A stretch of DNA of 64,000 nucleotides from assembly GCF_016650635.1 (NCBI RefSeq), contig NZ_JAEKFI010000003.1, forward strand, positions 434,001 to 498,000. Direction: 5' to 3'. Made by a program: the position numbers and the translations under genes. The DNA comes from Pseudomonas sp. TH43. GTDB taxonomy: Bacteria; Pseudomonadota; Gammaproteobacteria; Pseudomonadales; Pseudomonadaceae. Of the stretch, positions 56,488-64,000 are shown piece by piece; the stretch's first letter is position 1; every line of letters starts with the position of its first letter. Below the pieces are notes generated by a model. It did not search any database. It had not been told where the DNA came from and worked only from the letters and a program-made list of their open reading frames with translations.

Positions 56488-56496
56488 GTCGTGTTC

Positions 56497-57000
56497 CTAC
56501 TGCAGTACGAAATTAGTGAAAAGCAACTGTTCGATCACCACTTTGCCCAGCTCTTTCTGCGCCACTTCCTGGACGCTCGCTGTGGCCTTCTGGCGCAACA
56601 TCTCTTGCCCGACCGGCGTCGCCAACGTGGCGAAATCCTGACCGGAGAAGAGCATTACCAGGTTGTTGCGAATCACCGGCATGTGCACTTTGAGCGCTTC
56701 CAGATCGGCTTGATTGCGGCCCAGCATGGTGATGCTCACCTGCATGTAGCGCTGACGGCCGTTCTGGTTGTAGTTGGCCACGAACGCCGGCGCCATGGGC
56801 TCGAAGATCGCTGGCTGCTTGCCGACCGGCGCAGCATCGGCGGCCTCGGCAGGCTTGCTCTGGGCGCTGTGCATGAAGAACCAGGTCGCCCCCACGGATG
56901 CACCAATGGCCAACAGCAACGCCAGCACGATCACGATGATCAGCTTGAGTTTGCCTTTGGTTGCGGGGTCTTTCACTGCTGCTGTTTCGCTCTTCGCCAT
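56497..57000 (-). CDS. fliL: Flagellar basal body protein FliL
   Basis: A 167-residue single-span protein of the stator-associated ring. Basic N-terminus, then helix LKLIIVIVLALLLAIGASVG, a linker and a periplasmic domain (FEPMAPAFVANYNQNGRQRY; MQVSITMLGRNQADLEALKV). First gene of the fliLMNOPQR-flhB transcript, with a good sigma-54-type promoter candidate 52 bp upstream. Confidence 0.94.
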   Translation of the reverse strand: MAKSETAAVKDPATKGKLKLIIVIVLALLLAIGASVGATWFFMHSAQSKPAEAADAAPVGKQPAIFEPMAPAFVANYNQNGRQRYMQVSITMLGRNQADLEALKVHMPVIRNNLVMLFSGQDFATLATPVGQEMLRQKATASVQEVAQKELGKVVIEQLLFTNFVLQ

Positions 57001-57051
57001 GCCAATAATCCGTCACTATTCGGGTTTTCACAGTCGCACGGCAAGGCAAGA

Positions 57052-57066
57052 GCAAGTGTTATGCCA
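57052..57066 (-). promoter_or_regulatory. Sigma-54-type promoter candidate upstream of fliL
   Basis: TGGCATAACACTTGC on the minus strand: TGGCA at -24, TTGC at -12 and correct spacing. It would give a leader of about 40 nt for fliL. Confidence 0.6.
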
Positions 57067-57109
57067 GAAGTGTCGGAGGTGGTGGAGACAACGCTAAAGT
57101 CAAAGGCCA

Positions 57110-57678
57110 CCCTCACCCCAGCCCTCTCCCGGAGGGAGAGGGAGCCGACCGTGGTGTCAGACGTCAAACATCGACCTGAAAGACCGAGTGGATGATGAAT
57201 TCACAGCCGAAGTATCAGGTCGGCGTACTTCGAGAGCATACCCGATCAGTCCCCTCTCCCCCTGGGAGAGGGAGCCGACCGTGGTGTCAGACGTCAAACA
57301 TCGACCTGAAAGACCGAGTCGATGATGGATTCACATCCGAAGTATCAGGTCGGCGCACTTCGAGAGCATCCCCCAATCAGTCCCCTCTCCCCCTGGGAGA
57401 GGGAGCCGACCGAAGTGTCAGACGTCAAACATCGACCTGAAAGACCGAGTCGATGATGGATTCACAGCCGAAGTATCAGGTCGGCGTACTTCGAGAGCAT
57501 CCCCCGATCAGTCCCCTCTCCCCCTGGGAGAGGGAGCCGACCGTGGTGTCAGACGTCAAACATCGACCTGAAAGACCGAGTCGATGATGGATTCACAGCC
57601 GAAGTATCAGGTCGGCGTACTTCGAGAGCATCCCCCGATCAGTCCCCTCTCCCATTGGGAGAGGGCTAGGGTGAGGGG
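57110..57678. repeat. Expanded tandem array of 130-131-bp repeats
   Basis: Bounded by the same inverted ends as the element at 19491 (CCCTCACCCC ... GGTGAGGGG). Inside, the unit recurs with the landmark ACGTCAAACATCGACCTGA at 57161, 57291, 57422 and 57553, a period of 130, 131 and 131 bp. Each unit carries a CGACCTGA/TCAGGTCG pair and a CCCTCTCCCCCTGGGAGAGGG hairpin; the copies differ only by scattered substitutions. Located between fliK and the fliL promoter. Confidence 0.93.
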
Positions 57679-57690
57679 CTCTTGATTTGA

Positions 57691-59061
57691 TCAGGCGTAA
57701 TAGTCGACGGCGCTGGTGCCGATCACGCTGGTGGTCTGGGCGGCAGCTTCAGCAACAGCAGCGGGTGCCAATTCTTCATCCGCCGAATCCAGACGACCAC
57801 CGGCAGCGCTGGTGCGACCACTTTGGCCCTGCTGCGCTTGCTGCTCCTGACCCTGTCCTTGCCAGCCACGGCTCTGGTCGGACACATTGACGTCGACCTG
57901 ACCCATGCCCTGCTGGGTGAACATATCGCGCAGGCGATGCATCTGCCCATCGAGGGCTTCACGCACACTTGGGTGCGCGCTCATGAACGTCACCTGCGTC
58001 TGCTGATCCGGGACCATGTTCACGCGGATATCCAGACGCCCCAGCTCCGCCGGCTGCAATTGAATGTCTGCCGCCTTCAGATTGGCGCTCGACAGATACA
58101 TGACGCGGTTGACCACTTCTTCGGTCCAGCCGCTTTGATGCATGGCGATCGGCTGATTCACCGGAACAGCGTTCGCGGTCTTCGGCGTGGCAGCCTGAGT
58201 CAGTGCCGCCAAGCGGTTGGCAAAGTCATCGACACGGGTGTCGCTGGTGGCGGTTTTCAGGTCTTTCAGGCCGTCATCGATCAACCCGCTGAAAGCCTTC
58301 TCGCCGTCCTGACCAGTGCTGTCCTTGTCGGCCTGCACGTCGAGCATGCTGGCCATGCCGGCGGCAAAGTTCTGCGCCGAGGTCAATTCGCTGTCAGCCT
58401 GTGTTTGCGCAGGCGCCGCTTTCGGTTGTGCCTGGCTGGCGGCGGAAATGTGTCCACCCTGCTCCATCGCCATGCGCACGGCCGGCAAAGCATCGAGAGG
58501 ATCGGCCGAAGGGTCGAAATCGCTGTCGGTGCTCGCCGCCGGATCTTTGACCACACCTGGCAACACGGCCACGGCCGGGGTTTCGGTTTTCGCCGGAGTG
58601 GTCGCTTCGGCCACCGGAGCCGCCACGACGGGTGGCGTCACTACCGGTTGGACGACGGCAACCAATGCAGGATCCAGCGTCGGGTCGACTGGAGCGGCAT
58701 CCGTCACCGGAGTCTGCGTGGTATCAGTGGCATCGTCGCTGCTGGCGGTCTTGTCGTCGGCCGCCACCGGCTTGTCGGCAGGCAAGGCATTGCCGCTATC
58801 GGCAACCGCTGGCTTCGCAGGGGCAGATTGATCCTTGCTGACGTCCTTCTTGCCGCTGGTGTCGGCGACCTTGTCGCGCGCCGACTTCATCGGGGCGTCA
58901 GTCGTCACGGCAGGCTTGTTCGAGCCCTGATCGGCGAATACCTGAGCGAAGCTTGAGGCCTTGTCCCCGGCGTCTGCGGCCATTGCCGGCGTTTTGGCAG
59001 AGGCGGCTTGAGCCTTGGCCTGAGCGGCGTTCTGAAGAAGAATGTTGGGGGTCGCAGGCAT
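57691..59061 (-). CDS. fliK: Flagellar hook-length control protein FliK
   Basis: A 456-residue exported protein that measures hook length. A long Ala/Asp/Thr/Pro/Val-rich region (residues 20-310) precedes the C-terminal Flg_hook domain: GWTEEVVNRVMYLSSANLKA, IQLQPAELGRLDIRVNMVPD and FMSAHPSVREALDGQMHRLR. A Gln/Gly-rich tail follows. The C-terminal domain acts on FlhB. It has its own sigma-54 candidate and is followed by the tandem array. Confidence 0.93.
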   Translation of the reverse strand: MPATPNILLQNAAQAKAQAASAKTPAMAADAGDKASSFAQVFADQGSNKPAVTTDAPMKSARDKVADTSGKKDVSKDQSAPAKPAVADSGNALPADKPVAADDKTASSDDATDTTQTPVTDAAPVDPTLDPALVAVVQPVVTPPVVAAPVAEATTPAKTETPAVAVLPGVVKDPAASTDSDFDPSADPLDALPAVRMAMEQGGHISAASQAQPKAAPAQTQADSELTSAQNFAAGMASMLDVQADKDSTGQDGEKAFSGLIDDGLKDLKTATSDTRVDDFANRLAALTQAATPKTANAVPVNQPIAMHQSGWTEEVVNRVMYLSSANLKAADIQLQPAELGRLDIRVNMVPDQQTQVTFMSAHPSVREALDGQMHRLRDMFTQQGMGQVDVNVSDQSRGWQGQGQEQQAQQGQSGRTSAAGGRLDSADEELAPAAVAEAAAQTTSVIGTSAVDYYA

Positions 59062-59112
59062 GAAACGGTCTCCGCTGCACTGGGATCGTAGGTACAGTTG
59101 CGGGAGATAGCT

Positions 59113-59127
59113 GCAAGTGCCGGGCCA
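59113..59127 (-). promoter_or_regulatory. Sigma-54-type promoter candidate upstream of fliK
   Basis: TGGCCCGGCACTTGC on the minus strand; one mismatch in the -24 box, correct GG/GC spacing, 51 bp before the fliK start. Confidence 0.55.
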
Positions 59128-59132
59128 GTTTT

Positions 59133-59159
59133 GTCCGGCGCCGTGGAAAAGCGCCGGAC
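59133..59159. other. Strong hairpin between hptB and fliK
   Basis: GTCCGGCGC/GCGCCGGAC, 9 bp of perfect stem with a 9-nt loop, between the hptB stop and the fliK promoter candidate. No T-run on the hptB transcript side, so termination is uncertain. Confidence 0.5.
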
Positions 59160-59167
59160 GGCTAGTT

Positions 59168-59515
59168 TTATTGGGTTAGCGCGTGCTGGCGCTCATGTTC
59201 ATAATCAGGCCGCACTTGAGCGAATTCGCTACTGATCTCGGCGACCAGTTTGGCGATTTGCGCAGGGCTTTTGTCTTTGGCGTCCGACTCCAGCTCCTGG
59301 CAGAGCTCTGCCAAGCGGAGAGCACCCATGTTGCTGGCGCTGCCCTTGAAGCTATGGGCAACTTCCGACAAGACCTTGGCGTCTGCTGTCTTGCGCAGCT
59401 CAACCAAGCGACTTTCGGAATCGGCCAGAAAGGTATCCAGCAACTCCGGATACCCCTCCTCCATAACTTCGCGCAGTACGCTTAGCGTTTCGCGATCCAC
59501 ATGTTTGTCAGTCAC
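59168..59515 (-). CDS. hptB: Histidine phosphotransfer protein HptB
   Basis: A 115-residue Hpt domain with the phosphoacceptor His54 in EVAHSFKGSASNMGALRLAE. In P. aeruginosa HptB relays phosphate from hybrid sensor kinases to the HsbR regulator, affecting the HsbA switch, biofilm and swarming. The next gene upstream in transcription order encodes exactly such a regulator, supporting the call. Confidence 0.9.
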   Translation of the reverse strand: MTDKHVDRETLSVLREVMEEGYPELLDTFLADSESRLVELRKTADAKVLSEVAHSFKGSASNMGALRLAELCQELESDAKDKSPAQIAKLVAEISSEFAQVRPDYEHERQHALTQ

Positions 59516-59546
59516 TTGCTCACTCCTTGATCAAGAATTGCGCGAA

Positions 59547-61250
59547 TTATGCCTGAACCTCCCAGAGAAACTCCACGCAAGCACTACGACCTTGGTCCGA
59601 CCAACTGGCATTACGCCCCAATTGCCGGATCAGACTGACACCACGCCCCGACAGACGGACATCATCCAATGGCCGCTCCATCATCCGTTCCACGTCAAAA
59701 CCCTTGCCACTGTCTTCGACGCGGATCACCAGGCATCCGCCATTGCTCACGGGTTTCACCTGGAGGTGGATACGCACATAACCGTCCTGTAAACCATCGA
59801 GCCGTGCGTTGCGCTGCTCGTAATAACGGGCAAAACCGGTGGCATCGCGCTTGAGGCTGGAATCCAGTCCGAGCACGCCATGCTCCAGTGCGTTGGAGTA
59901 CAACTCGGCGAGCACGCTGTGCAACGCGCCACTCTGCGCCCGCAACCCATGCACCTCCAGCAGCAACTGCAACAAGTACGGCAAAGGGTTGAAACGCCTG
60001 AGCGTGGCGCCGCGAAATTCGAAGCTCACCGACCAGTCCAGCGGACACGACTGGCCGCTGTCGGAATACACCGGCGCCGTCGGGCTGACCTGTGCGAGGT
60101 CCAGCATAGCGACTTCGACCATGCTCACATCGTCGCGCGCCTCACCGCGAAAATCCCGCAAAGCCTGGTTGATATCCGCGAACAACCGATCAGGCTCACG
60201 GTTGGCGGCAAACACCTGCTGCAAACGCTCGACACCGAACAGTTGATCGTTGGCATCGCTGGTGTCGATGACCCCATCGGACAACACAAAGACCCGGTCG
60301 CCCACCGCCATCGAATGCACTTCGGTGCGGTCGTCGAAGGCCTGCGGACTGAGTACGCCCAGCGGCAAATGGCGCGCCACCAAAGGCTCGCGCTCACCCG
60401 TGGCGACCCGATGCAGGTAACCGTCGGGCATGCCGCCATTCCACACTTCCACCGAACGCCGCTGAAAGCTCAGGCACAACACGGTCGCGCAACAGAACAT
60501 ATCGACCGGCAGGATGCGTTTGAGCTTGGCGTTCATCTCGCGCAGGGTCTCGGCCAGGCCATAACCCTTGGCGGTCATGCCATAAAAGACTTCGGCCAAC
60601 GGCATCGCGCCCACCGCCGCTGGCAGGCCATGCCCGGTGAAGTCGCCGAGCATGACATGCATGTCGCCCGCCGGCGTGTAGGCCGCCAGCAGCAGGTCGC
60701 CGTTGAACAGCGCGTAAGGCGATTGCAGGTAACGGATGTTCGGCGCACTCAGGCAACCGGAATGCGCCACCTTGTCGAACACCGCTTTGGCGACGCGCTG
60801 TTCGTTAAGCAAGTAGTCGTGATGCTTGGCGATCAGGTCGCGCTGTTGCAGCACCGTGGCTTGCAGACGTCGTAAACGATCCATCGCCTTGATTTTGGCG
60901 GCGAGGATCACCTGGTTGTACGGTTTCGCCAGAAAGTCGTCACCCCCGGCTTCCAGACACCGCGCCAGCGCTTCGCTTTCGGTCAGCGACGTCAGGAAGA
61001 TAATCGGCACCAGGGTTTCGCCGGCCAGCACCTTGATCTGCCGGGCCGCCTCGAAACCGTCCATCACCGGCATCATCGCGTCCATCAGGACAAGCTGGGG
61101 TTGTTGCCGGCGGAAGATCTCGACGGCATCGGCACCGTTAGCCGCCGTCAGCACTTCATGGCCCTGACGGCGGACGATGGTCGACAACAGCAACCGGTCG
61201 GCGGCGCTGTCTTCGGCGATCAGAATGGTCAGCGGCTCCTGCGCCTGCAT
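59547..61250 (-). CDS. hsbR: Response regulator with PP2C phosphatase and HATPase domains (HsbR-like)
   Basis: A 567-residue three-part regulator. The receiver (1-125) has LIAEDSAADRLLLSTIV and Asp57 in LVLMDAMMPVMDGF. The SpoIIE/PP2C phosphatase (about 180-395) has MLGDFTGHGLPAAVGAMPLA, VFVLSDGVIDTSD and EARDDVSMVEV. The C-terminal anti-sigma-like HATPase domain has NALEHGVLGLDSSLK and IRVEDSGKGFDVERM. In P. aeruginosa the homologue phosphorylates or dephosphorylates HsbA depending on HptB. The ATG at 61250 is preferred to an upstream TTG. Confidence 0.9.
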   Translation of the reverse strand: MQAQEPLTILIAEDSAADRLLLSTIVRRQGHEVLTAANGADAVEIFRRQQPQLVLMDAMMPVMDGFEAARQIKVLAGETLVPIIFLTSLTESEALARCLEAGGDDFLAKPYNQVILAAKIKAMDRLRRLQATVLQQRDLIAKHHDYLLNEQRVAKAVFDKVAHSGCLSAPNIRYLQSPYALFNGDLLLAAYTPAGDMHVMLGDFTGHGLPAAVGAMPLAEVFYGMTAKGYGLAETLREMNAKLKRILPVDMFCCATVLCLSFQRRSVEVWNGGMPDGYLHRVATGEREPLVARHLPLGVLSPQAFDDRTEVHSMAVGDRVFVLSDGVIDTSDANDQLFGVERLQQVFAANREPDRLFADINQALRDFRGEARDDVSMVEVAMLDLAQVSPTAPVYSDSGQSCPLDWSVSFEFRGATLRRFNPLPYLLQLLLEVHGLRAQSGALHSVLAELYSNALEHGVLGLDSSLKRDATGFARYYEQRNARLDGLQDGYVRIHLQVKPVSNGGCLVIRVEDSGKGFDVERMMERPLDDVRLSGRGVSLIRQLGRNASWSDQGRSACVEFLWEVQA

Positions 61251-61255
61251 GGCGA

Positions 61256-61561
61256 TCAACTGATGTCGAAGAGTTTGTCGAAGTTGGAGATGGCGAGGAT
61301 TTTGCGCACGTCGGAGTTGCTGTTGACCACCCGCACATCCGAACTGTCGCCGCCGGCGTGGTCGCGCAGCAGAAGCAGCATGCCCAACGCGGAGCTGTCG
61401 AGATAAGTGGCCTCTTTCAGGTCAACCACAATGGATTCCGGCTTTTGATCGACCTTCTCATACGCTTCACGAAACTCCTGATGGCGACCGAAATCGAACC
61501 GCCCCCTGACCGAAATAGTCAGCTTTTGCCCATCCGGGGAGACTTCTGTAACGACTGACAT
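61256..61561 (-). CDS. hsbA: Anti-sigma-factor antagonist HsbA (STAS domain)
   Basis: A 101-residue STAS domain protein: TISVRGRFDFGRHQEFREAY, SIVVDLKEATYLDSSALGML with the phosphorylatable Ser pair, and LLRDHAGGDSSDVRVVNSN. In P. aeruginosa HsbA binds the anti-sigma factor FlgM or a diguanylate cyclase depending on its phosphorylation, tying motility to biofilm. Its gene is 5 bp ahead of hsbR. Confidence 0.9.
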   Translation of the reverse strand: MSVVTEVSPDGQKLTISVRGRFDFGRHQEFREAYEKVDQKPESIVVDLKEATYLDSSALGMLLLLRDHAGGDSSDVRVVNSNSDVRKILAISNFDKLFDIS

Positions 61562-61644
61562 TGACTGGCTTCCTTGTCATTGACGAACGTGTACAAGGTT
61601 TAGCACTTGGACAGGGTTGCAGCAAGGCGCAGGACAAGATCAAC

Positions 61645-61692
61645 AGATCGCAGCGTGCCAGGTTCCCTGCAGGAGCTGCGGCACGCTGCGAT
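61645..61692. repeat. Perfect hairpin, GCTGCGATCTTTTGA family
   Basis: GATCGCAGCGTGCC and GGCACGCTGCGATC form a 14-bp perfect stem with a 20-nt loop, between fliJ and hsbA. Related to the repeats at 37676 and 51508. Confidence 0.85.
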
Positions 61693-61705
61693 CTTTTGAC
61701 CTGTT

Positions 61706-62155
61706 TTAAAAAGGCTGGTGGCGCGGCAAGCGCTGGGACAACTCGTCCAGTAGTTTCTGCTCGCGCTTGTCTTCAAGGCGTTGCGCCTCTTCGCGATAGC
61801 GCTGCACCAGTTTGCGCAAACCCTCGACCTTGGCGAACGCCTGTTGCCAGGCCTCTCGCGCCTTATCAAGATTGTTCTGGTGCCAGACCAGACTTTGCCG
61901 CTGTTGATCAACAGCCGTGTCGAGTTGCGCCAGAAAGCCCTGGAAACCGAGCAGCCACTGCCCACTGACGCCAGTGCTGCCGCGCACGATCCATTGCTCC
62001 GAGTAATCCAGGCGGAAGGCGTGCAGGTCGGCGAGTTTGCTTTCGGCAACCTTCACCTGTCCTTGAAAATAGCCCAGGCGCTGCACGGCGGTTTTCTCGG
62101 CCTGTTCGGCCATGTCCACCACCGGAGCGAGACGCGCGGCTCGGCTGACGGCCAT
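61706..62155 (-). CDS. fliJ: Flagellar export protein FliJ
   Basis: A 149-residue coiled-coil protein that couples the FliI ATPase ring to FlhA. It is helical throughout with heptads (AARLAPVVDMAEQAEKTAVQ; ALAQLDTAVDQQRQSLVWHQ-like charged Gln/Leu pattern; VEGLRKLVQRYREEAQRLED). Position directly after fliI and length are typical. Confidence 0.88.
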   Translation of the reverse strand: MAVSRAARLAPVVDMAEQAEKTAVQRLGYFQGQVKVAESKLADLHAFRLDYSEQWIVRGSTGVSGQWLLGFQGFLAQLDTAVDQQRQSLVWHQNNLDKAREAWQQAFAKVEGLRKLVQRYREEAQRLEDKREQKLLDELSQRLPRHQPF

Positions 62156-62161
62156 GGCCGG

Positions 62162-63520
62162 TTATCCGCCTGTCGCCGGGGCGAACAAGGTCGCGAGATA
62201 GGACTGACTTTCGCCCATGTTGATTTTGTCGTTCAGACCCTGACGCTGGTACCTGACCAATTGCGGTTGCAGGGAAATCGCCAGGTCGGTCTCGCGGTCG
62301 CCACCGGCAACATACGCGCCGACGCTGATAAGGTCGCGACTCTGCTGATAGCGCGACCACAGCTGTTTGAAATACTGCGCGCGCTGCATGTGTTCCGCCG
62401 AGACCACCGCCGGCATCACCCGACTGATCGAGGCTTCGATGTCGATGGCCGGGTAGTGCCCTTCCTCGGCCAGACGCCGCGACAGCACGATGTGGCCGTC
62501 GAGCACGCCCCGCGCCGAGTCGGCAATCGGGTCCTGCTGGTCATCGCCCTCGGACAGCACGGTATAGAACGCGGTGATCGAACCCCCGCCCTTCTCGGCA
62601 TTACCGGCGCGCTCCACCAGTTTCGGCAGTTTGGCGAACACCGACGGCGGATATCCCTTGGTCGCGGGCGGCTCGCCGATGGCCAAAGCGATTTCCCGCT
62701 GCGCCTGGGCGAAACGGGTCAGCGAATCCATCAGCAACAGGACGTTCTTGCCCTTGTCGCGGAAATACTCGGCAATGCGCGTGCAATACATCGCCGCGCG
62801 CAAACGCATCAGCGGCGCATCGTCCGCCGGCGAGGCAACCACCACCGAACGCTTGAGGCCTTCTTCACCGAGGATGTGCTCGATGAATTCCTTAACTTCA
62901 CGACCCCGCTCACCGATCAGGCCGACGACGATAATGTCGGCCTCAGTGAAGCGGGTCATCATGCCCAGCAATACCGATTTACCGACACCGGTACCGGCGA
63001 ACAGACCCAGACGCTGGCCGCGACCGACCGTCAACAAACCGTTGATGCAACGAATGCCAACGTCCAGCGGTACGCTGATCGGGTCACGGTTGAGCGGGTT
63101 GATCGTCGGGCCATCCATCGGTACCCAGTCTTCGGCTTTCATGCCGCCTTTGCCGTCCAGCGCACGACCGGCACCATCGAGCACGCGACCGAGCATGCTC
63201 ATACCCATCGGCAAACGCCCGGTGTCGGCCAGTGGTACGACACGGGCGCCCGGAGCGATACCGGCGACGCTGCCGACCGGCATCAGAAAGACTTTATTGC
63301 CGGAAAAGCCCATGACTTCCGCTTCCACCTGAGACGGGTGGTAGCTATCGTCATTGATCACCATGCAGCGTGTGCCCATGGCGGCGCGCAGGCCTTCGGC
63401 TTCCAGGGTCAGGCCGACCATGCGCAGCAGGCGACCTTCAAGAATCGGCGCACCGGCAATCTCGGTGGCCTCGGCATAGGTGCTCAGGCGCTTGGCGAAA
63501 CTGGTGCGTTCAAGGCGCAT
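62162..63520 (-). CDS. fliI: Flagellar export ATPase FliI
   Basis: A 452-residue F1-type ATPase that energises export. Walker A is [19 protein letters not shown], followed by [18 protein letters not shown], Walker [21 protein letters not shown] and the C-terminal [19 protein letters not shown]. The start overlaps the end of fliH by 11 bp. Confidence 0.96.
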   Translation of the reverse strand: MRLERTSFAKRLSTYAEATEIAGAPILEGRLLRMVGLTLEAEGLRAAMGTRCMVINDDSYHPSQVEAEVMGFSGNKVFLMPVGSVAGIAPGARVVPLADTGRLPMGMSMLGRVLDGAGRALDGKGGMKAEDWVPMDGPTINPLNRDPISVPLDVGIRCINGLLTVGRGQRLGLFAGTGVGKSVLLGMMTRFTEADIIVVGLIGERGREVKEFIEHILGEEGLKRSVVVASPADDAPLMRLRAAMYCTRIAEYFRDKGKNVLLLMDSLTRFAQAQREIALAIGEPPATKGYPPSVFAKLPKLVERAGNAEKGGGSITAFYTVLSEGDDQQDPIADSARGVLDGHIVLSRRLAEEGHYPAIDIEASISRVMPAVVSAEHMQRAQYFKQLWSRYQQSRDLISVGAYVAGGDRETDLAISLQPQLVRYQRQGLNDKINMGESQSYLATLFAPATGG

Positions 63521-64000
63521 CGGGGGCGTCCGCCAGCGGCTCGTCAGCGTCGACAGCCGGTTTGGCGTCCTCAGGAATGTCCAGACTCAGGTCCGGCGCC
63601 GTCGGGTGCAAAGCCTGTTCATGCAACTGATCGAACAGCTTGGCCATGACCTGACTGACACGCGATTCGATGCTGGCGTCGATGCGACTGTGCTCGGTTT
63701 CTACACGGCAACCACCGGGCAACAGCGAGTCGTCTTCGACGATGCGCCAGGTTTCTTCATGGCGTTCACGCAGGGCTTTGACCTGAGCGAAATCCTGCGG
63801 ATTGACGTACAGGCGCACGTTTTCCACACCCAATGGCAACAGCTTGAGCGCGTCACGCATGACCTGCTCGATCTGCGTCGAATCGATCGCGAGCTCACGT
63901 TTGATCACTTGTTTGGTGATGTGCTGCACGAGATCGACCAGCGACTTTTCAATCTGCGTGTCTTGCTCGGCGATCGGTTCGAACAGGTGACCCATCAGCT
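63510..64000 (-). CDS. fliH: Flagellar export regulator FliH (partial, N-terminus beyond the window)
   Basis: Only the C-terminal part is present; the reading frame continues past the right edge. Visible segments are [40 protein letters not shown] and [20 protein letters not shown], the FliH/YscL family core. It binds FliI and inhibits it until docking. The end overlaps fliI by 11 bp. Confidence 0.9.
   Translation of the reverse strand, partial: LMGHLFEPIAEQDTQIEKSLVDLVQHITKQVIKRELAIDSTQIEQVMRDALKLLPLGVENVRLYVNPQDFAQVKALRERHEETWRIVEDDSLLPGGCRVETEHSRIDASIESRVSQVMAKLFDQLHEQALHPTAPDLSLDIPEDAKPAVDADEPLADAPDAP

Noticed and set aside
54466..57195. 909-codon open frame opposite fliP to fliL
   Set aside because: Spans several real minus-strand genes and their junctions; His/Gln-rich composition typical of antisense frames.
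57192..57440. 82-codon open frame in the tandem array
   Set aside because: Reads through the repeat units only; no ribosome site and interrupted in other units.
57110..57678. CRISPR-like array
   Set aside because: Units are 130-131 bp and contiguous with no unique spacers; ends are inverted repeats.

Overview
The window looks like a chromosomal segment of a Pseudomonas, most likely of the P. fluorescens/P. putida lineage. This rests on the GC-rich coding bias, the flagellar/chemotaxis layout (MotC/MotD stator genes, ParA-like and ParP-like genes next to cheW, FleN after FlhF, an HptB/HsbR/HsbA module inside the fli cluster), the ccm operon next to the chemotaxis genes, and many REP/REPIN palindromes with a RAYT transposase. 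No tRNA, rRNA, CRISPR array, integrase or prophage was seen.

Layout. Positions 1-7080 hold an MdtABC/MuxABC-type RND efflux operon (minus strand, mdtC cut by the window edge) and a divergent TetR regulator. Positions 7096-9477 hold a REPIN-flanked RAYT gene, a secreted alpha/beta hydrolase and a GlcG/HbpS-like gene. Positions 9571-16426 carry the glyoxylate to glycerate pathway (gcl, hyi, glxR, glycerate 2-kinase, pyruvate kinase), with two copies of a perfect palindromic operator candidate in the divergent promoter region and a different palindromic repeat in each of the first three gaps. Positions 16500-26600 are an accessory mix: urea transporter, voltage-gated K+ channel, sulfate-binding protein, MFS exporter, orphan HicB, peroxiredoxin, SDR, LysR regulator, an excisionase-like antitoxin/PIN toxin pair and a lipoprotein.

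Positions 26607-33557 are a complete ccmABCDEFGHI cytochrome c maturation operon on the minus strand. Divergent from it is a two-gene unit (33755-35655) encoding a FliK-like protein and a free-standing FlhB C-terminal domain homologue. From 35743 to the right edge almost everything is motility, on the minus strand. In transcription order (right to left) it reads fliH, fliI, fliJ, hsbA, hsbR-like, hptB, fliK, fliL-fliM-fliN-fliO-fliP-fliQ-fliR-flhB, flhA, flhF, fleN, fliA, cheY, cheZ, cheA, cheB, motC, motD, parA, parP, cheW and a DUF2802 gene. Together these encode the export apparatus, the C-ring, flagellar number and placement control, sigma-28, the chemotaxis phosphorelay and a second stator. 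Sigma-54-type promoter candidates lie upstream of flhA, fliL, fliK and cheY.

The least expected items are: a 569-bp array of four 130-131-bp repeats between fliK and the fliL promoter, which is an expanded form of a 192-bp element found once at 19491; a plus-strand islet between flhA and flhB with a DUF6124-type gene behind a strongly structured leader; a CheA linker with four repeated motifs that resemble the CheY-binding tail of CheZ; and at least five unrelated short palindrome families interspersed through the window.
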